DNA of 7,888 nucleotides from CAZLDI01 sp964558415. Lineage in GTDB: Bacteria > Chloroflexota > Dehalococcoidia > SM23-28-2 > RBG-16-64-32. The notes under the pieces are model-generated. The model was given only the letters and a program-made list of their open reading frames with translations. It did not search any database and was not told where the DNA came from. Positions 1 to 5,445 of this stretch are shown here, in pieces. The DNA is taken from positions 1 through 7,888 of the forward strand of contig CAZLDI010000037.1 of the NCBI GenBank assembly GCA_964558415.1, read 5' to 3'. Position numbers and translations under genes: made by a program. How positions within the stretch are numbered: position 1 is the stretch's first letter; each line of letters opens with the position of its first letter.

Positions 1-507
1 GTTCCAGCCCACGTGCATACTGGGAATGGGTGCGAAGGGGTTCACTAAACCCGACTGCTCGGAGTTCATGACGTACGAAGTCGTCAGGGTATAGACGACG
101 TTGTCCTCTATAAAGTGCCGGGGCACGACGGGGAACAGCGCATAAACCAGCAGGGCGATGGCGCCGGAGGCCAGGAAACTGTTCCGGGTCAGGGTGTAGA
201 TCTGAGGGTGCTTAACGAAGAGCCAGACGCCGCAAACGATGATGACGGGCCAGTGGCCGTAGAACCAGACGATATTAAAGAGGTGCAGGAGCACGTCGTG
301 GGAGAGGGAGGTGGCATTCTGAAACTCCAGTTCCTTGAATACCCCTAGCCACCTCTCCAGACGGATCACATGGTTGGCGTTGGCGAACGCCTCGGTGGTG
401 TGTCCCACTGCCTGCGCCCGGACTGCGAAGTAGAGAAGGTAGACCAGGGGCATCGCGACCAACTCTCGGGCATACCGAGACGTCAAGGCGGCTCTGGCTG
501 CGATCAT
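1..507 (-). CDS. PAP2-superfamily (PAP2_3/Aur1-like) membrane phosphatase, C-terminus beyond left edge
   Basis: The frame is open from an ATG at 505-507 to the window edge and gives 169 residues, so the stop and C-terminus are missing. Hydrophobic stretches at about residues 16-34, 71-98 and 110-128 look like membrane helices. Residues 156-168 read NPFAPIPSMHVGW, which matches the PSxHV active-site motif of the PAP2_3/Aur1-like branch; the segment ERWLGVF (51-57) and the FPVVP turn (125-129) also fit that family. Members remove phosphate from, or transfer head groups between, membrane lipids. The substrate cannot be inferred here, and the third PAP2 motif lies outside the window. The start has no clear Shine-Dalgarno, but a promoter-like pair sits just upstream (522-550). 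An alternative start is Met19. The gene is divergent from the cyclase fusion. The family call is fairly sure and the exact function is unknown. Confidence 0.85.
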   Translation of the reverse strand, partial: MIAARAALTSRYARELVAMPLVYLLYFAVRAQAVGHTTEAFANANHVIRLERWLGVFKELEFQNATSLSHDVLLHLFNIVWFYGHWPVIIVCGVWLFVKHPQIYTLTRNSFLASGAIALLVYALFPVVPRHFIEDNVVYTLTTSYVMNSEQSGLVNPFAPIPSMHVGWN

Positions 508-521
508 GGTGTGTTGCCGAT

Positions 522-550
522 AACTTATCTGACGACGAGCAAACCGTCAA
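522..550 (-). promoter_or_regulatory. Candidate sigma70-type promoter for the PAP2 gene
   Basis: On the minus strand TTGACG (545-550, 5 of 6 to the -35 consensus) is followed after 17 nt by TAAGTT (522-527), which keeps the key T, A and final T of a -10 box. A start of transcription near the A at 515 would leave a leader of about 8 nt before the ATG at 507, too short for a Shine-Dalgarno, and none is visible. The -35 and the spacing are good, the -10 is only moderate. Confidence 0.4.
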
Positions 551-584
551 GGCCGGGCGCGGAGCGGTGGCGTATAAGGCGAGG

Positions 585-725
585 TGGCGGGAGTGATGCG
601 CGCACTGCCGTTGCGGGGGGTGTTCGCGCCAAGCCGCACCGCCAGATTCCCGCCGGAGGACGGGCAAGCGCTTCGCGAAGGAGCGGCACGCTGTCGAGCG
701 GTTGGCGGCCCGCTCAGAATGACAT
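585..725 (+). repeat. Interspersed repeat, copy A
   Basis: This is the longest copy (about 140 bp) of a repeat also found at 2326-2423 and 2450-2564, with a partial copy at 2286-2319. Shared blocks, in order, are TGGCGGGANTGATG at the left end, CCGTTGCGGG, TTCGC, CCGCCAGATTC, TTCGCG, a CTGTCG segment and the terminal GCTCAGAATGACA. Copy A holds extra sequence between CCAGATTC and CTGTCG compared with the others. The reverse complement starts TGTCATTCTGAGCG. It lies in the 376-bp divergent spacer between the PAP2 and cyclase genes and encodes nothing convincing. The rest of that spacer (about 726-844) holds only short, degraded look-alikes of repeat pieces (GCTCAGGATGA at 783-793 and GAATCCGGCGG near 815) and no gene. 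Confidence 0.75.
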
Positions 726-844
726 TGCTAACGGTTCGGGGAGCCGATGCTGGAGCATGAGGTGAGCTGGTCCTTCTTACGGGCTCAGGATGAACGCACG
801 GGCGGTGCCAGCGCCAAGAATCCGGCGGAACTACTGACACGCCG

Positions 845-883
845 TTGACGCGGCTTCCGCGACGCATGTGAGATACTGGCGGC
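845..883 (+). promoter_or_regulatory. Candidate leaderless promoter for the hydrolase-cyclase gene
   Basis: GATACT (872-877, 4 of 6 to TATAAT) is followed by exactly six bases and then the ATG at 884, which puts the expected transcription start at the A of the start codon. There is no Shine-Dalgarno before the ATG. TTGACG at 845-850 resembles a -35 box, but the 21-nt spacer is longer than the usual 16-18, so its role is doubtful. The same -10/six-base/ATG layout recurs before two minus-strand genes in this window. Confidence 0.45.
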
Positions 884-2275
884 ATGGAACTGCGAATGCA
901 GTACGCGACGACGCGGGACGGCGTGCGGATCGCGTATGGGACGGCGGGGTCCGGGCCGTGGATCATCCGGGCGCCGAGCCTGCCGTTCAGCCATGCAGAG
1001 CGGGAGTGGAGCCAGGGGAGCGAGTTCTTCGACCAGCTGGCGGCGAACTGGAGCGTGGCGCAGTACGACCCGCGTGGCACAGGGCTATCGACTCGCGATG
1101 TGAGCGACTTTTCGATCGAGGCGCGAGTGCTGGACCTGGAGGCGGTGATCGAGAAGCTGGGGGTGGAGAGGCTGGCGCTGCACGGGATCGGCTGGGGCGG
1201 TCCGACGGTGATCCGGTATTCCCTGGAACAACCGGAGCGGGTGAGTCACTTGATCCTGGACGATACCCAAGCGCGGACGAGGGATTTCTTCGATGACCCG
1301 AGGATTCGGGCGCTCGATCAGTTGACGGGCGATTGGGATTCGTTCCTGGAGTTCACGGCGTTCGCGATTTACGGACTGGGAAGGCAGGAGGCGGCACCCT
1401 ACATCGAGCAGATGAAGGCGTGCGTCAGCCCGGACGTGGCTCGCAAGGTCTTTGAGGCGGTGCGCGAGGACGACGTGACGGACCTGCTTCCGCAGGTATC
1501 CGTACCAACGCTCATAGTGCAGCACGTGGGTTTCACGAGAACAAACGTGGAGTCGGCGAAGGAGATGGCGGCATTGATTCCGGACGCCCGGCTGGTCTTG
1601 CTTGACGGCGGGGCGCTGGGGGACACGGAGAAGATCGTACGGGCGATCGGGGACCTGCTGGGCACCAAGGCGACCGTGGAGACGCGGGCGACTGCGCAGG
1701 CGGCGGCGGCCGCGCAGCCGGCTGCGGGAGGAGTGCGGACGATCCTGTTCACAGATATCGTCGGGCACACGGAGATGATGCGGCGGCTAGGGGACAAGGC
1801 CGGGCGCGACGTCCTGCGACAGCATGAAGTGCTGACCCGCGAGGTGTTGAAGGCTCACGGTGGTGATGAGGTGAAGACGATGGGGGATGGGTTCATGGCC
1901 TCGTTCTCGTCCGTGACGGGGGCAGTGGAGTGCGCGGTGGCGTTGCAGCGGGCGTTCGATGAACGGAATCGGGGTGGTGGACGAGCGGGTCGGGGCGAGG
2001 ATGCGCCAGCGGAGCCGTTGTCCGTCCGTGTGGGGTTGAATGCGGGGGAGCCGATTGAGGAAGCGGGCCCGGATGGGCGCAGCGATCTGTTCGGGGCGAC
2101 GGTGATAATGGCCTCGCGGATAGCGGCGCAGGCGGGCGGTGGCGAGATCCTGGCGTCGGACGTGGTGCGCGGTCTGTGCTCGGGGAAGGGCTTTCTGTTC
2201 GCGGACCGAGGCGAGAACGTGCTGCGAGGGTTTGAGGACCCGGTGCGACTGTACGAGGTGAGGTGGGGAGAGTAG
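884..2275 (+). CDS. Alpha/beta-hydrolase-like domain fused to class III adenylate/guanylate cyclase
   Basis: The 463-residue protein has no signal peptide or membrane helix and should be cytoplasmic. Residues 1-260 have the alpha/beta-hydrolase fold layout: the oxyanion-side strand ending YDPRGTG (61-67), then the elbow GIGWGG (101-106). The nucleophile position is Gly103 instead of Ser, and no Asp or His stands where the other triad members are expected (around 213-223 and 241-250), so hydrolysis is unlikely and a ligand-sensing role is an inference. An Ala-rich linker (269-283) leads to the cyclase domain (284-462), with metal aspartates Asp291 (FTDIVG) and Asp335 (GDG), adenine-selecting Lys331 and Asp401, and Arg412. 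The usual transition-state Asn is Ile408. A Gly/Arg-rich insert spans 361-378. Such enzymes make cAMP (or cGMP) from ATP (or GTP). ATG 884 fits the MxxRxQYA start typical of relatives; ATG 896 is the alternative. Confidence 0.92.
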   Translation: MELRMQYATTRDGVRIAYGTAGSGPWIIRAPSLPFSHAEREWSQGSEFFDQLAANWSVAQYDPRGTGLSTRDVSDFSIEARVLDLEAVIEKLGVERLALHGIGWGGPTVIRYSLEQPERVSHLILDDTQARTRDFFDDPRIRALDQLTGDWDSFLEFTAFAIYGLGRQEAAPYIEQMKACVSPDVARKVFEAVREDDVTDLLPQVSVPTLIVQHVGFTRTNVESAKEMAALIPDARLVLLDGGALGDTEKIVRAIGDLLGTKATVETRATAQAAAAAQPAAGGVRTILFTDIVGHTEMMRRLGDKAGRDVLRQHEVLTREVLKAHGGDEVKTMGDGFMASFSSVTGAVECAVALQRAFDERNRGGGRAGRGEDAPAEPLSVRVGLNAGEPIEEAGPDGRSDLFGATVIMASRIAAQAGGGEILASDVVRGLCSGKGFLFADRGENVLRGFEDPVRLYEVRWGE

Positions 2276-2310
2276 GCCAGCGTTAGCCGTTGCGAGCGGC
2301 GTTCGCGGCC
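2275..2310 (+). terminator. Possible rho-independent-like hairpin after the cyclase gene
   Basis: Starting at the last base of the TAG stop, GGCC-A-GCG (2275-2282) pairs with CGC-GGCC (2304-2310), with one bulged A. After a three-base internal loop on each side, GCCG (2286-2289) pairs with CGGC (2297-2300) around a seven-base loop. That makes 11 paired positions. No T-run follows, so termination strength is uncertain. The structure uses the truncated repeat copy D. Confidence 0.3.
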
Positions 2311-2319
2311 TTCCTCCAG
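2286..2319 (+). repeat. Interspersed repeat, truncated copy D
   Basis: GCCGTTGCGAGC, then GTTCGCGGCC and TCCAG match the left third of the repeat (compare 2473 onwards and 2326 onwards), and then the match stops. Copy B begins seven bases later, so this looks like a truncated unit next to a fuller one. Confidence 0.5.
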
Positions 2320-2325
2320 TATTAC

Positions 2326-2423
2326 CCGTTGCGGGGGCTGTTCGCACCCTGCCGCCCCGCCAGATTCTTCGCGACGGGCGACAGTGCTGTCGGGCGACTG
2401 TCGACTCGCTCAGAATGACATTT
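2326..2423 (+). repeat. Interspersed repeat, copy B
   Basis: A near-complete copy running from CCGTTGCGGG to GCTCAGAATGACA, with the shared CCGCCAGATTC and TTCGCG blocks. It contains the palindrome CGACAGTGCTGTCG (2379-2392), able to form a six-base-pair stem, so a structured RNA or DNA hairpin is possible. It lies in the 374-bp non-coding space between the cyclase and VOC genes; the rest of that space is other repeat copies and the VOC promoter. Confidence 0.7.
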
Positions 2424-2449
2424 GTGCGTGGCCGTATCAGTGTATGAGA

Positions 2450-2564
2450 TGGCGGGATTGATGGTAGTATTGGCCGTTGCGAGCCGCGCTCGTACCCCTC
2501 CGCCAGATTCCTTCGCGGAGAGGCGACGAACTGTCCAACGACTGTCATCTCGCTCAGAATGACA
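2450..2564 (+). repeat. Interspersed repeat, copy C
   Basis: This copy keeps the left-end block TGGCGGGATTGATG seen in copy A (585-598), then GCCGTTGCGAGC, CCGCCAGATTC, CTTCGCGGAG, CTGTC segments and the terminal GCTCAGAATGACA. All copies share the same orientation, the direction of the cyclase and VOC genes. Copy C ends about 50 bp before the -10 box of the VOC gene. Confidence 0.7.
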
Positions 2565-2613
2565 GACGCCTTTGGGGTTCGAGAAGCCGGTGCGCTCGTT
2601 CGAGGCGAGGGAG

Positions 2614-2642
2614 TAGAATCGGTACACGCAAATATAAGGAGG
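2614..2642 (+). promoter_or_regulatory. -10 element and strong ribosome binding site of the VOC gene
   Basis: TAGAAT (2614-2619) matches TATAAT at five of six positions and predicts a start near 2626, giving a leader of about 24 nt. AAGGAGG (2636-2642), a full Shine-Dalgarno, sits seven bases before the ATG at 2650 and fixes that start. No convincing -35 box is visible at the usual spacing. Confidence 0.55.
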
Positions 2643-2649
2643 CGTCACG

Positions 2650-3054
2650 ATGTCGAAGATTCGTGGTCTGGCAGAGGTAGTGATCTGGGTGCATGACATG
2701 GAGAAGTCGCTGGGTTTCTACCGCGATATGCTAGGGCTGACCCAGATGTCCACGCCGGACATGAGGGGAGCGATCTTCCTGCAGGCTGGGCCGGAGGTAG
2801 TCGATTGTCCGCAACAGCTGGTGCTGGCGCCGTTGCCCGCCGGGGCGCCAGCCTTCCCCGCGGAGCGCAGCGAACGCACGTTGCACCACTTCGGGCTCGA
2901 AGTCAGTCAAGAGGATTTCGACACCGAACGCAAGCGGTTGGAGGGCATGGGCATAGATGTCCGGTTCGGCGAGCACCCGTTCCTGCAACTTAGGGGGATG
3001 TATCTCGACGATCCCGACGGCAACGAGGTGGAGATCATCTCCCGCAGGCCGTGA
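2650..3054 (+). CDS. VOC-superfamily protein (glyoxalase/bleomycin-resistance/dioxygenase fold)
   Basis: The 134-residue length is typical of a single VOC unit made of two beta-alpha-beta-beta-beta modules. The first module holds AEVVIWVHDMEKSLGFYRD (residues 8-26), with Glu9 at the usual first metal-ligand position and the SLGFYRDMLGL helix. The second module has HHFGLEV (79-85), with His80 as the likely second ligand, and ends DDPDGNEVEII (120-130), with Glu128 as the likely third. A Glu/His/Glu metal site is therefore intact. VOC proteins include isomerases, dioxygenases, lyases and antibiotic-binding proteins, and the substrate cannot be assigned from sequence alone. The gene appears to be transcribed singly from its own promoter and has the best Shine-Dalgarno in the window. 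Its last codons and stop (TGA) recur as a 31-bp copy beyond the next gene. It faces the transglutaminase-like gene, convergent with a 57-bp gap. Confidence 0.9.
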   Translation: MSKIRGLAEVVIWVHDMEKSLGFYRDMLGLTQMSTPDMRGAIFLQAGPEVVDCPQQLVLAPLPAGAPAFPAERSERTLHHFGLEVSQEDFDTERKRLEGMGIDVRFGEHPFLQLRGMYLDDPDGNEVEIISRRP

Positions 3055-3067
3055 ACTTCTACGGGGA
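3037..3067 (+). repeat. 31-bp direct repeat, left copy (3' end of VOC gene)
   Basis: The stretch beginning ATCTCCCGCAG matches 4056-4086 at 27 of 31 positions, differing at 3048, 3057, 3060 and 3064. It includes the last codons and the TGA stop of the VOC gene. The two copies bracket the transglutaminase-like gene. Confidence 0.7.
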
Positions 3068-3111
3068 ACTCTCGCAGCCCCGCTATCGGCCAACGCCAAC
3101 TACCCTCTGCT

Positions 3112-4026
3112 TCAAAAGGCGAGAGCGCTCGCTTCGTCGGCGGCGATAATACTTTTCAGGGTCGCCGTTGGCACAGCGAGACGCCGATCACCGCCTACGA
3201 GTTCACCCAGCGCTTCCATGGCAGGGGCGTCGCCGGCGCTGGACAAGCCGGCTAGGTGGTCGACCAGGTCGGCTTCCGAATCCATCGCCCTTTCGTCCTT
3301 GGCGAGCCCGTACCACCCCCAGGGCAGGAGCTCGATCTTCTGCAGCGCGGCCAGGTCCTGAAACACCTCGCCGAATACTTCGACGAGGCCCCACATCGGC
3401 GTCCCACCCACGCCGAAACTCATCGGGTCTGCCCCGTTTCTGCAAGTGCGCCAGGCAGCACCCGCTACGAGAAATCGATCGCGCGGGACGTCCTGTGTGT
3501 CGAAATTCGGCCGCACCAGGTTCTTTTGCAGGGAATCGATCTGGGCGTCGATGAGCACCCAGCGGCGCTGATCCGCGCGCCAGTACTCGCCGACCCAGTG
3601 TTCGCCGTGCTTGGCCGGCTCGTCGGTCTTCCTAGGCTCAAAGTAGTCCGCAAACCCGGCGCGGACGCGAGCAGCAATACCCTTCCTTCTGGCAAACGCA
3701 ACAAACAGCGTGGCGAAGTGTCGGCAGACGCCCACAACGCGATGCTCGGGCGGCCGGGCCTCGCTAATCGGTCTGCCGCCCAGGCGTGCGGCACGCGTCA
3801 GCATTGCGACTGCACTGTGGAGCTCTTTCTCAGCCGACCGTTCTGGTGACAGAGTGACTCTATATAGAGGTGCCCATCCCTCATGGAGGAGGAGCCCCTG
3901 CACGGCTCCGGCGATCGCCCCAACATCGCTTGGCAGAGCATCGATGTCGTCCTCGAAGCCATCGACGCTCGTAAAGATCCCGGGCGCCCTGTAGTAGTCC
4001 AGCAGCGCATTGTGCGTCAGGGCCAT
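3112..4026 (-). CDS. Transglutaminase-like domain protein
   Basis: The protein has 304 residues and no signal peptide or membrane helix. The central part (about 95-165) is a transglutaminase/protease-like core: VVGVCRHFATLFVAFARRKG (97-116) carries the catalytic Cys101, HWVGEYW (143-149) carries His143, and WVLIDAQID (156-164) carries Asp160, so the Cys-His-Asp triad is complete. The flanks (about 1-90 and 165-304), including VPRDRFLVAGAAW and the KIELLPWGWYG segment, resemble what I recall of a conserved family of uncharacterised proteins seen in Actinobacteria and Chloroflexota. Members could be peptidases, amidases or acyltransferases, and the substrate is unknown. The ATG at 4026 has no Shine-Dalgarno but follows a TATACT box by six bases. 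The gene is downstream of and co-directional with the oxidoreductase gene (73-bp gap), and convergent with the VOC gene. Confidence 0.85.
   Translation of the reverse strand: MALTHNALLDYYRAPGIFTSVDGFEDDIDALPSDVGAIAGAVQGLLLHEGWAPLYRVTLSPERSAEKELHSAVAMLTRAARLGGRPISEARPPEHRVVGVCRHFATLFVAFARRKGIAARVRAGFADYFEPRKTDEPAKHGEHWVGEYWRADQRRWVLIDAQIDSLQKNLVRPNFDTQDVPRDRFLVAGAAWRTCRNGADPMSFGVGGTPMWGLVEVFGEVFQDLAALQKIELLPWGWYGLAKDERAMDSEADLVDHLAGLSSAGDAPAMEALGELVGGDRRLAVPTATLKSIIAADEASALAF
3114..3132 (-). terminator. Possible weak intrinsic terminator overlapping the transglutaminase-like stop
   Basis: Read on the minus strand, GCGAG (3128-3132) and CTCGC (3119-3123) form a five-base-pair stem with a four-base loop, followed by CTTTT that runs into the TGA stop. 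The stem is short and the T-run has only four bases, so this is tentative. Confidence 0.25.
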
Positions 4027-4032
4027 AGCCGA

Positions 4033-4038
4033 AGTATA
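4033..4038 (-). promoter_or_regulatory. -10 element of the transglutaminase-like gene (leaderless layout)
   Basis: On the minus strand TATACT (five of six to consensus) is followed by the six bases TCGGCT and then the ATG at 4026. Transcription would start at the A of the start codon. No Shine-Dalgarno and no clear -35 box are visible. Confidence 0.5.
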
Positions 4039-4055
4039 GACCGTGAAGGGGCGTG

Positions 4056-4086
4056 ATCTCCCGCAGACCGTGAACGTCCACGAGGA
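4056..4086 (+). repeat. 31-bp direct repeat, right copy (VOC 3'-end remnant)
   Basis: The copy reads GTG ATC TCC CGC AGA CCG TGA in the frame of the VOC C-terminus (V-I-S-R-R-P-stop), with 27 of 31 bases equal to 3037-3067. AGACCGTGAA inside it is repeated exactly at 4038-4047, next to the TATACT box. There is no further VOC coding sequence upstream of it. Confidence 0.65.
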
Positions 4087-4099
4087 GGGTTGCCTATGA

Positions 4100-5317
4100 C
4101 TACGGGGCGCGGATCAGGTCGCCGATCTTGACGGCGGCGCCGGTCGCGATTGAGCGATTGGCGGCGATGCCGGTGAGGATGGACATCGCGCCGGCGCGGG
4201 AGTCCGCCTGGAGGCCTAGCGGGTCCGACTCGAAGCCGCGGAACAGGTGGTCGCGCAGGAGGCGGTCGCCGCCGTAGTGCTCGCCCGTGCCGGTCTCGGG
4301 CTCGATGCGCCGCGCCGGCTGGCGGAGGGGCGCGAGGGTGATCTCGATGCCGGGGTCTCTGCCGGGCGCTCGTTCGACGAACTCGACCTCGAGGCGACCT
4401 AAGGTGCCGTTGAAGGCGAGCGTGTATCCCTCCCAGGGGGAGTACGCTGTCATCGAATAGCTCATCACAGCGCCGTTTTTGTAGCGGACCGTCGCGGCCA
4501 TCGTGTCGAAGATGTCGATCTCGTCGGCGAAGACGCAACGGTCGCGGTAGTAGCCGTCCTCTGATTCGGCGTTCAGGTAGAGCGTCTGCATGTAGTCGAC
4601 GGCGCGCATGTCCATGAAGAACTCACAGGTCGAGGCGTGCGCGCAACCGTAACAGCGTTCGCCGCGCTCGTCCCGTGTGGGGCCGTAGAAGGCGCGACGG
4701 CCCTGGGCGAAGACCTCTTCCGGCTCTGAGTCCAACCACCAGTTGATGAGGTCGAAGTGGTGGGTTGCTTTGTGGACGAGGAGGCCGCCGGAGTTCTCCA
4801 TACGGCGGTGCCAGCGGCGGAAGAAGTCCGCGCCGTGGATGTAGTCGAGCGGCCAGTGGAAGTCGACGGAGAGCACGCGTCCGATCGCGCCGTCCAGGAT
4901 CAGGCGCTTGATCTGCTGGTGCATCGGCGAGTAGCGGTAGTTGAAGGTGACGATCACCTGCTTACCGGTGCGCCGTTCGGCGTCCAGGATGGCGCGGCAC
5001 TTTTCCGCGTCGATCGTCATCGGCTTCTCGGTGATGGCATCACAGCCGGACTCGAGGGCGCGGATGATGAGGTCGTGGTGGGTCCAGTCGGGAGTGGTCA
5101 CGATGACGGCGTCCGGCCGGGTCTGGCGGAGCATCTCGTCGAAATCTGTGAAAGTGGGAACCTCGGTCTCACAGGCCGCCCGGCAGGCCGCCATGCGCGT
5201 TTGGTTAGTGTCGCAGATGGCGGCGAGCTCAGCGGCGTCGCCATAGTACTTCGCGATCGGGCGCGCGTACATGCTGATGCCGCGGACGCCGCAGCCGGCG
5301 AGGGCGTAGCGCTTCAT
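4100..5317 (-). CDS. Gfo/Idh/MocA-family NAD(P)-dependent oxidoreductase
   Basis: The 405-residue length fits the family. Residues 1-122 form the nucleotide-binding Rossmann domain: the dinucleotide loop GCGVRG is at 8-13, the acidic Asp36 at the end of strand two suggests NAD, and EKPM (97-100) carries the conserved Lys98. The C-terminal domain (about 125-400) binds the substrate: GGLLVHKATHHFD (177-189) keeps His187 but has Lys183 where the classical family has Asp. Cys222, Cys225, Cys231 and Cys261 form a possible metal site (CxxC-x5-C-x29-C). Family members oxidise or reduce sugars, inositols and similar polyols; the substrate here is unknown. No signal peptide is visible. The ATG at 5317 lacks a Shine-Dalgarno but stands six bases after CATAAT. 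The PPOX reading frame ends 20 bp upstream on the same strand, so co-transcription is possible too. Confidence 0.92.
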   Translation of the reverse strand: MKRYALAGCGVRGISMYARPIAKYYGDAAELAAICDTNQTRMAACRAACETEVPTFTDFDEMLRQTRPDAVIVTTPDWTHHDLIIRALESGCDAITEKPMTIDAEKCRAILDAERRTGKQVIVTFNYRYSPMHQQIKRLILDGAIGRVLSVDFHWPLDYIHGADFFRRWHRRMENSGGLLVHKATHHFDLINWWLDSEPEEVFAQGRRAFYGPTRDERGERCYGCAHASTCEFFMDMRAVDYMQTLYLNAESEDGYYRDRCVFADEIDIFDTMAATVRYKNGAVMSYSMTAYSPWEGYTLAFNGTLGRLEVEFVERAPGRDPGIEITLAPLRQPARRIEPETGTGEHYGGDRLLRDHLFRGFESDPLGLQADSRAGAMSILTGIAANRSIATGAAVKIGDLIRAP

Positions 5318-5323
5318 GGGGGG

Positions 5324-5329
5324 ATTATG
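5324..5329 (-). promoter_or_regulatory. -10 element of the oxidoreductase gene (leaderless layout)
   Basis: On the minus strand CATAAT (five of six to consensus) is followed by six C residues and the ATG at 5317, so the start codon would be the first transcribed triplet. A weak -35 candidate, TGGCGC, lies at 5347-5352 with a 17-nt spacer. The site falls in the 20-bp gap after the PPOX frame. Confidence 0.5.
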
Positions 5330-5337
5330 GCCGCGCG

Positions 5338-5445
5338 CTAGTGGAAGCGCCAGCGGGTGGCGGCGGAGGCGAACTGGTCCGGGTGCTCGATAAAGGCGAA
5401 GGCGAGCTTCGGGCGCAGGACGAACATGCTCTGGCCTTCAAGGGA
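5338..5445 (-). pseudogene. C-terminal remnant of the PPOX gene, downstream of an in-frame TGA
   Basis: Directly after the TGA at 5446-5448 the same frame continues for 35 codons to a TAG at 5338-5340. It reads SLEGQSMFVLRPKLAFAF and ends DQFASAATRWRFH. This is the standard C-terminus of F420/FMN-binding PPOX-family proteins, including the final ATRWRF signature, so the sequence was coding until recently or is still reached by readthrough. No frameshift is needed to join it to the upstream part. Confidence 0.75.

Noticed and set aside
783..826. Further degraded copies of the interspersed repeat
   Set aside because: Only two fragments of about 11 bases match (GCTCAGGATGA and GAATCCGGCGG), in opposite orientations, which is too little to call a copy.
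1085..1768. 227-codon open frame on the minus strand
   Set aside because: It mirrors the hydrolase-like domain codons, is Arg-rich and low in complexity, and has no recognisable domain or Shine-Dalgarno.
1787..2548. Long open frame on the minus strand over the cyclase domain and the repeats
   Set aside because: It is antisense to a clear cyclase domain, is Arg/Pro/His-rich without any motif, and runs through non-coding repeat copies; GC-rich DNA often lacks stops in such frames.
2286..2564. CRISPR array or tandem repeat array
   Set aside because: The units are about 100 bp with degenerate, variable-length blocks; there are no short identical repeats with uniform spacers and no cas genes.
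4757..5341. 194-codon plus-strand frame opposite the oxidoreductase gene
   Set aside because: The minus-strand frame has unmistakable Gfo/Idh/MocA motifs; the antisense frame has only Gly/Val/Asp-rich sequence.
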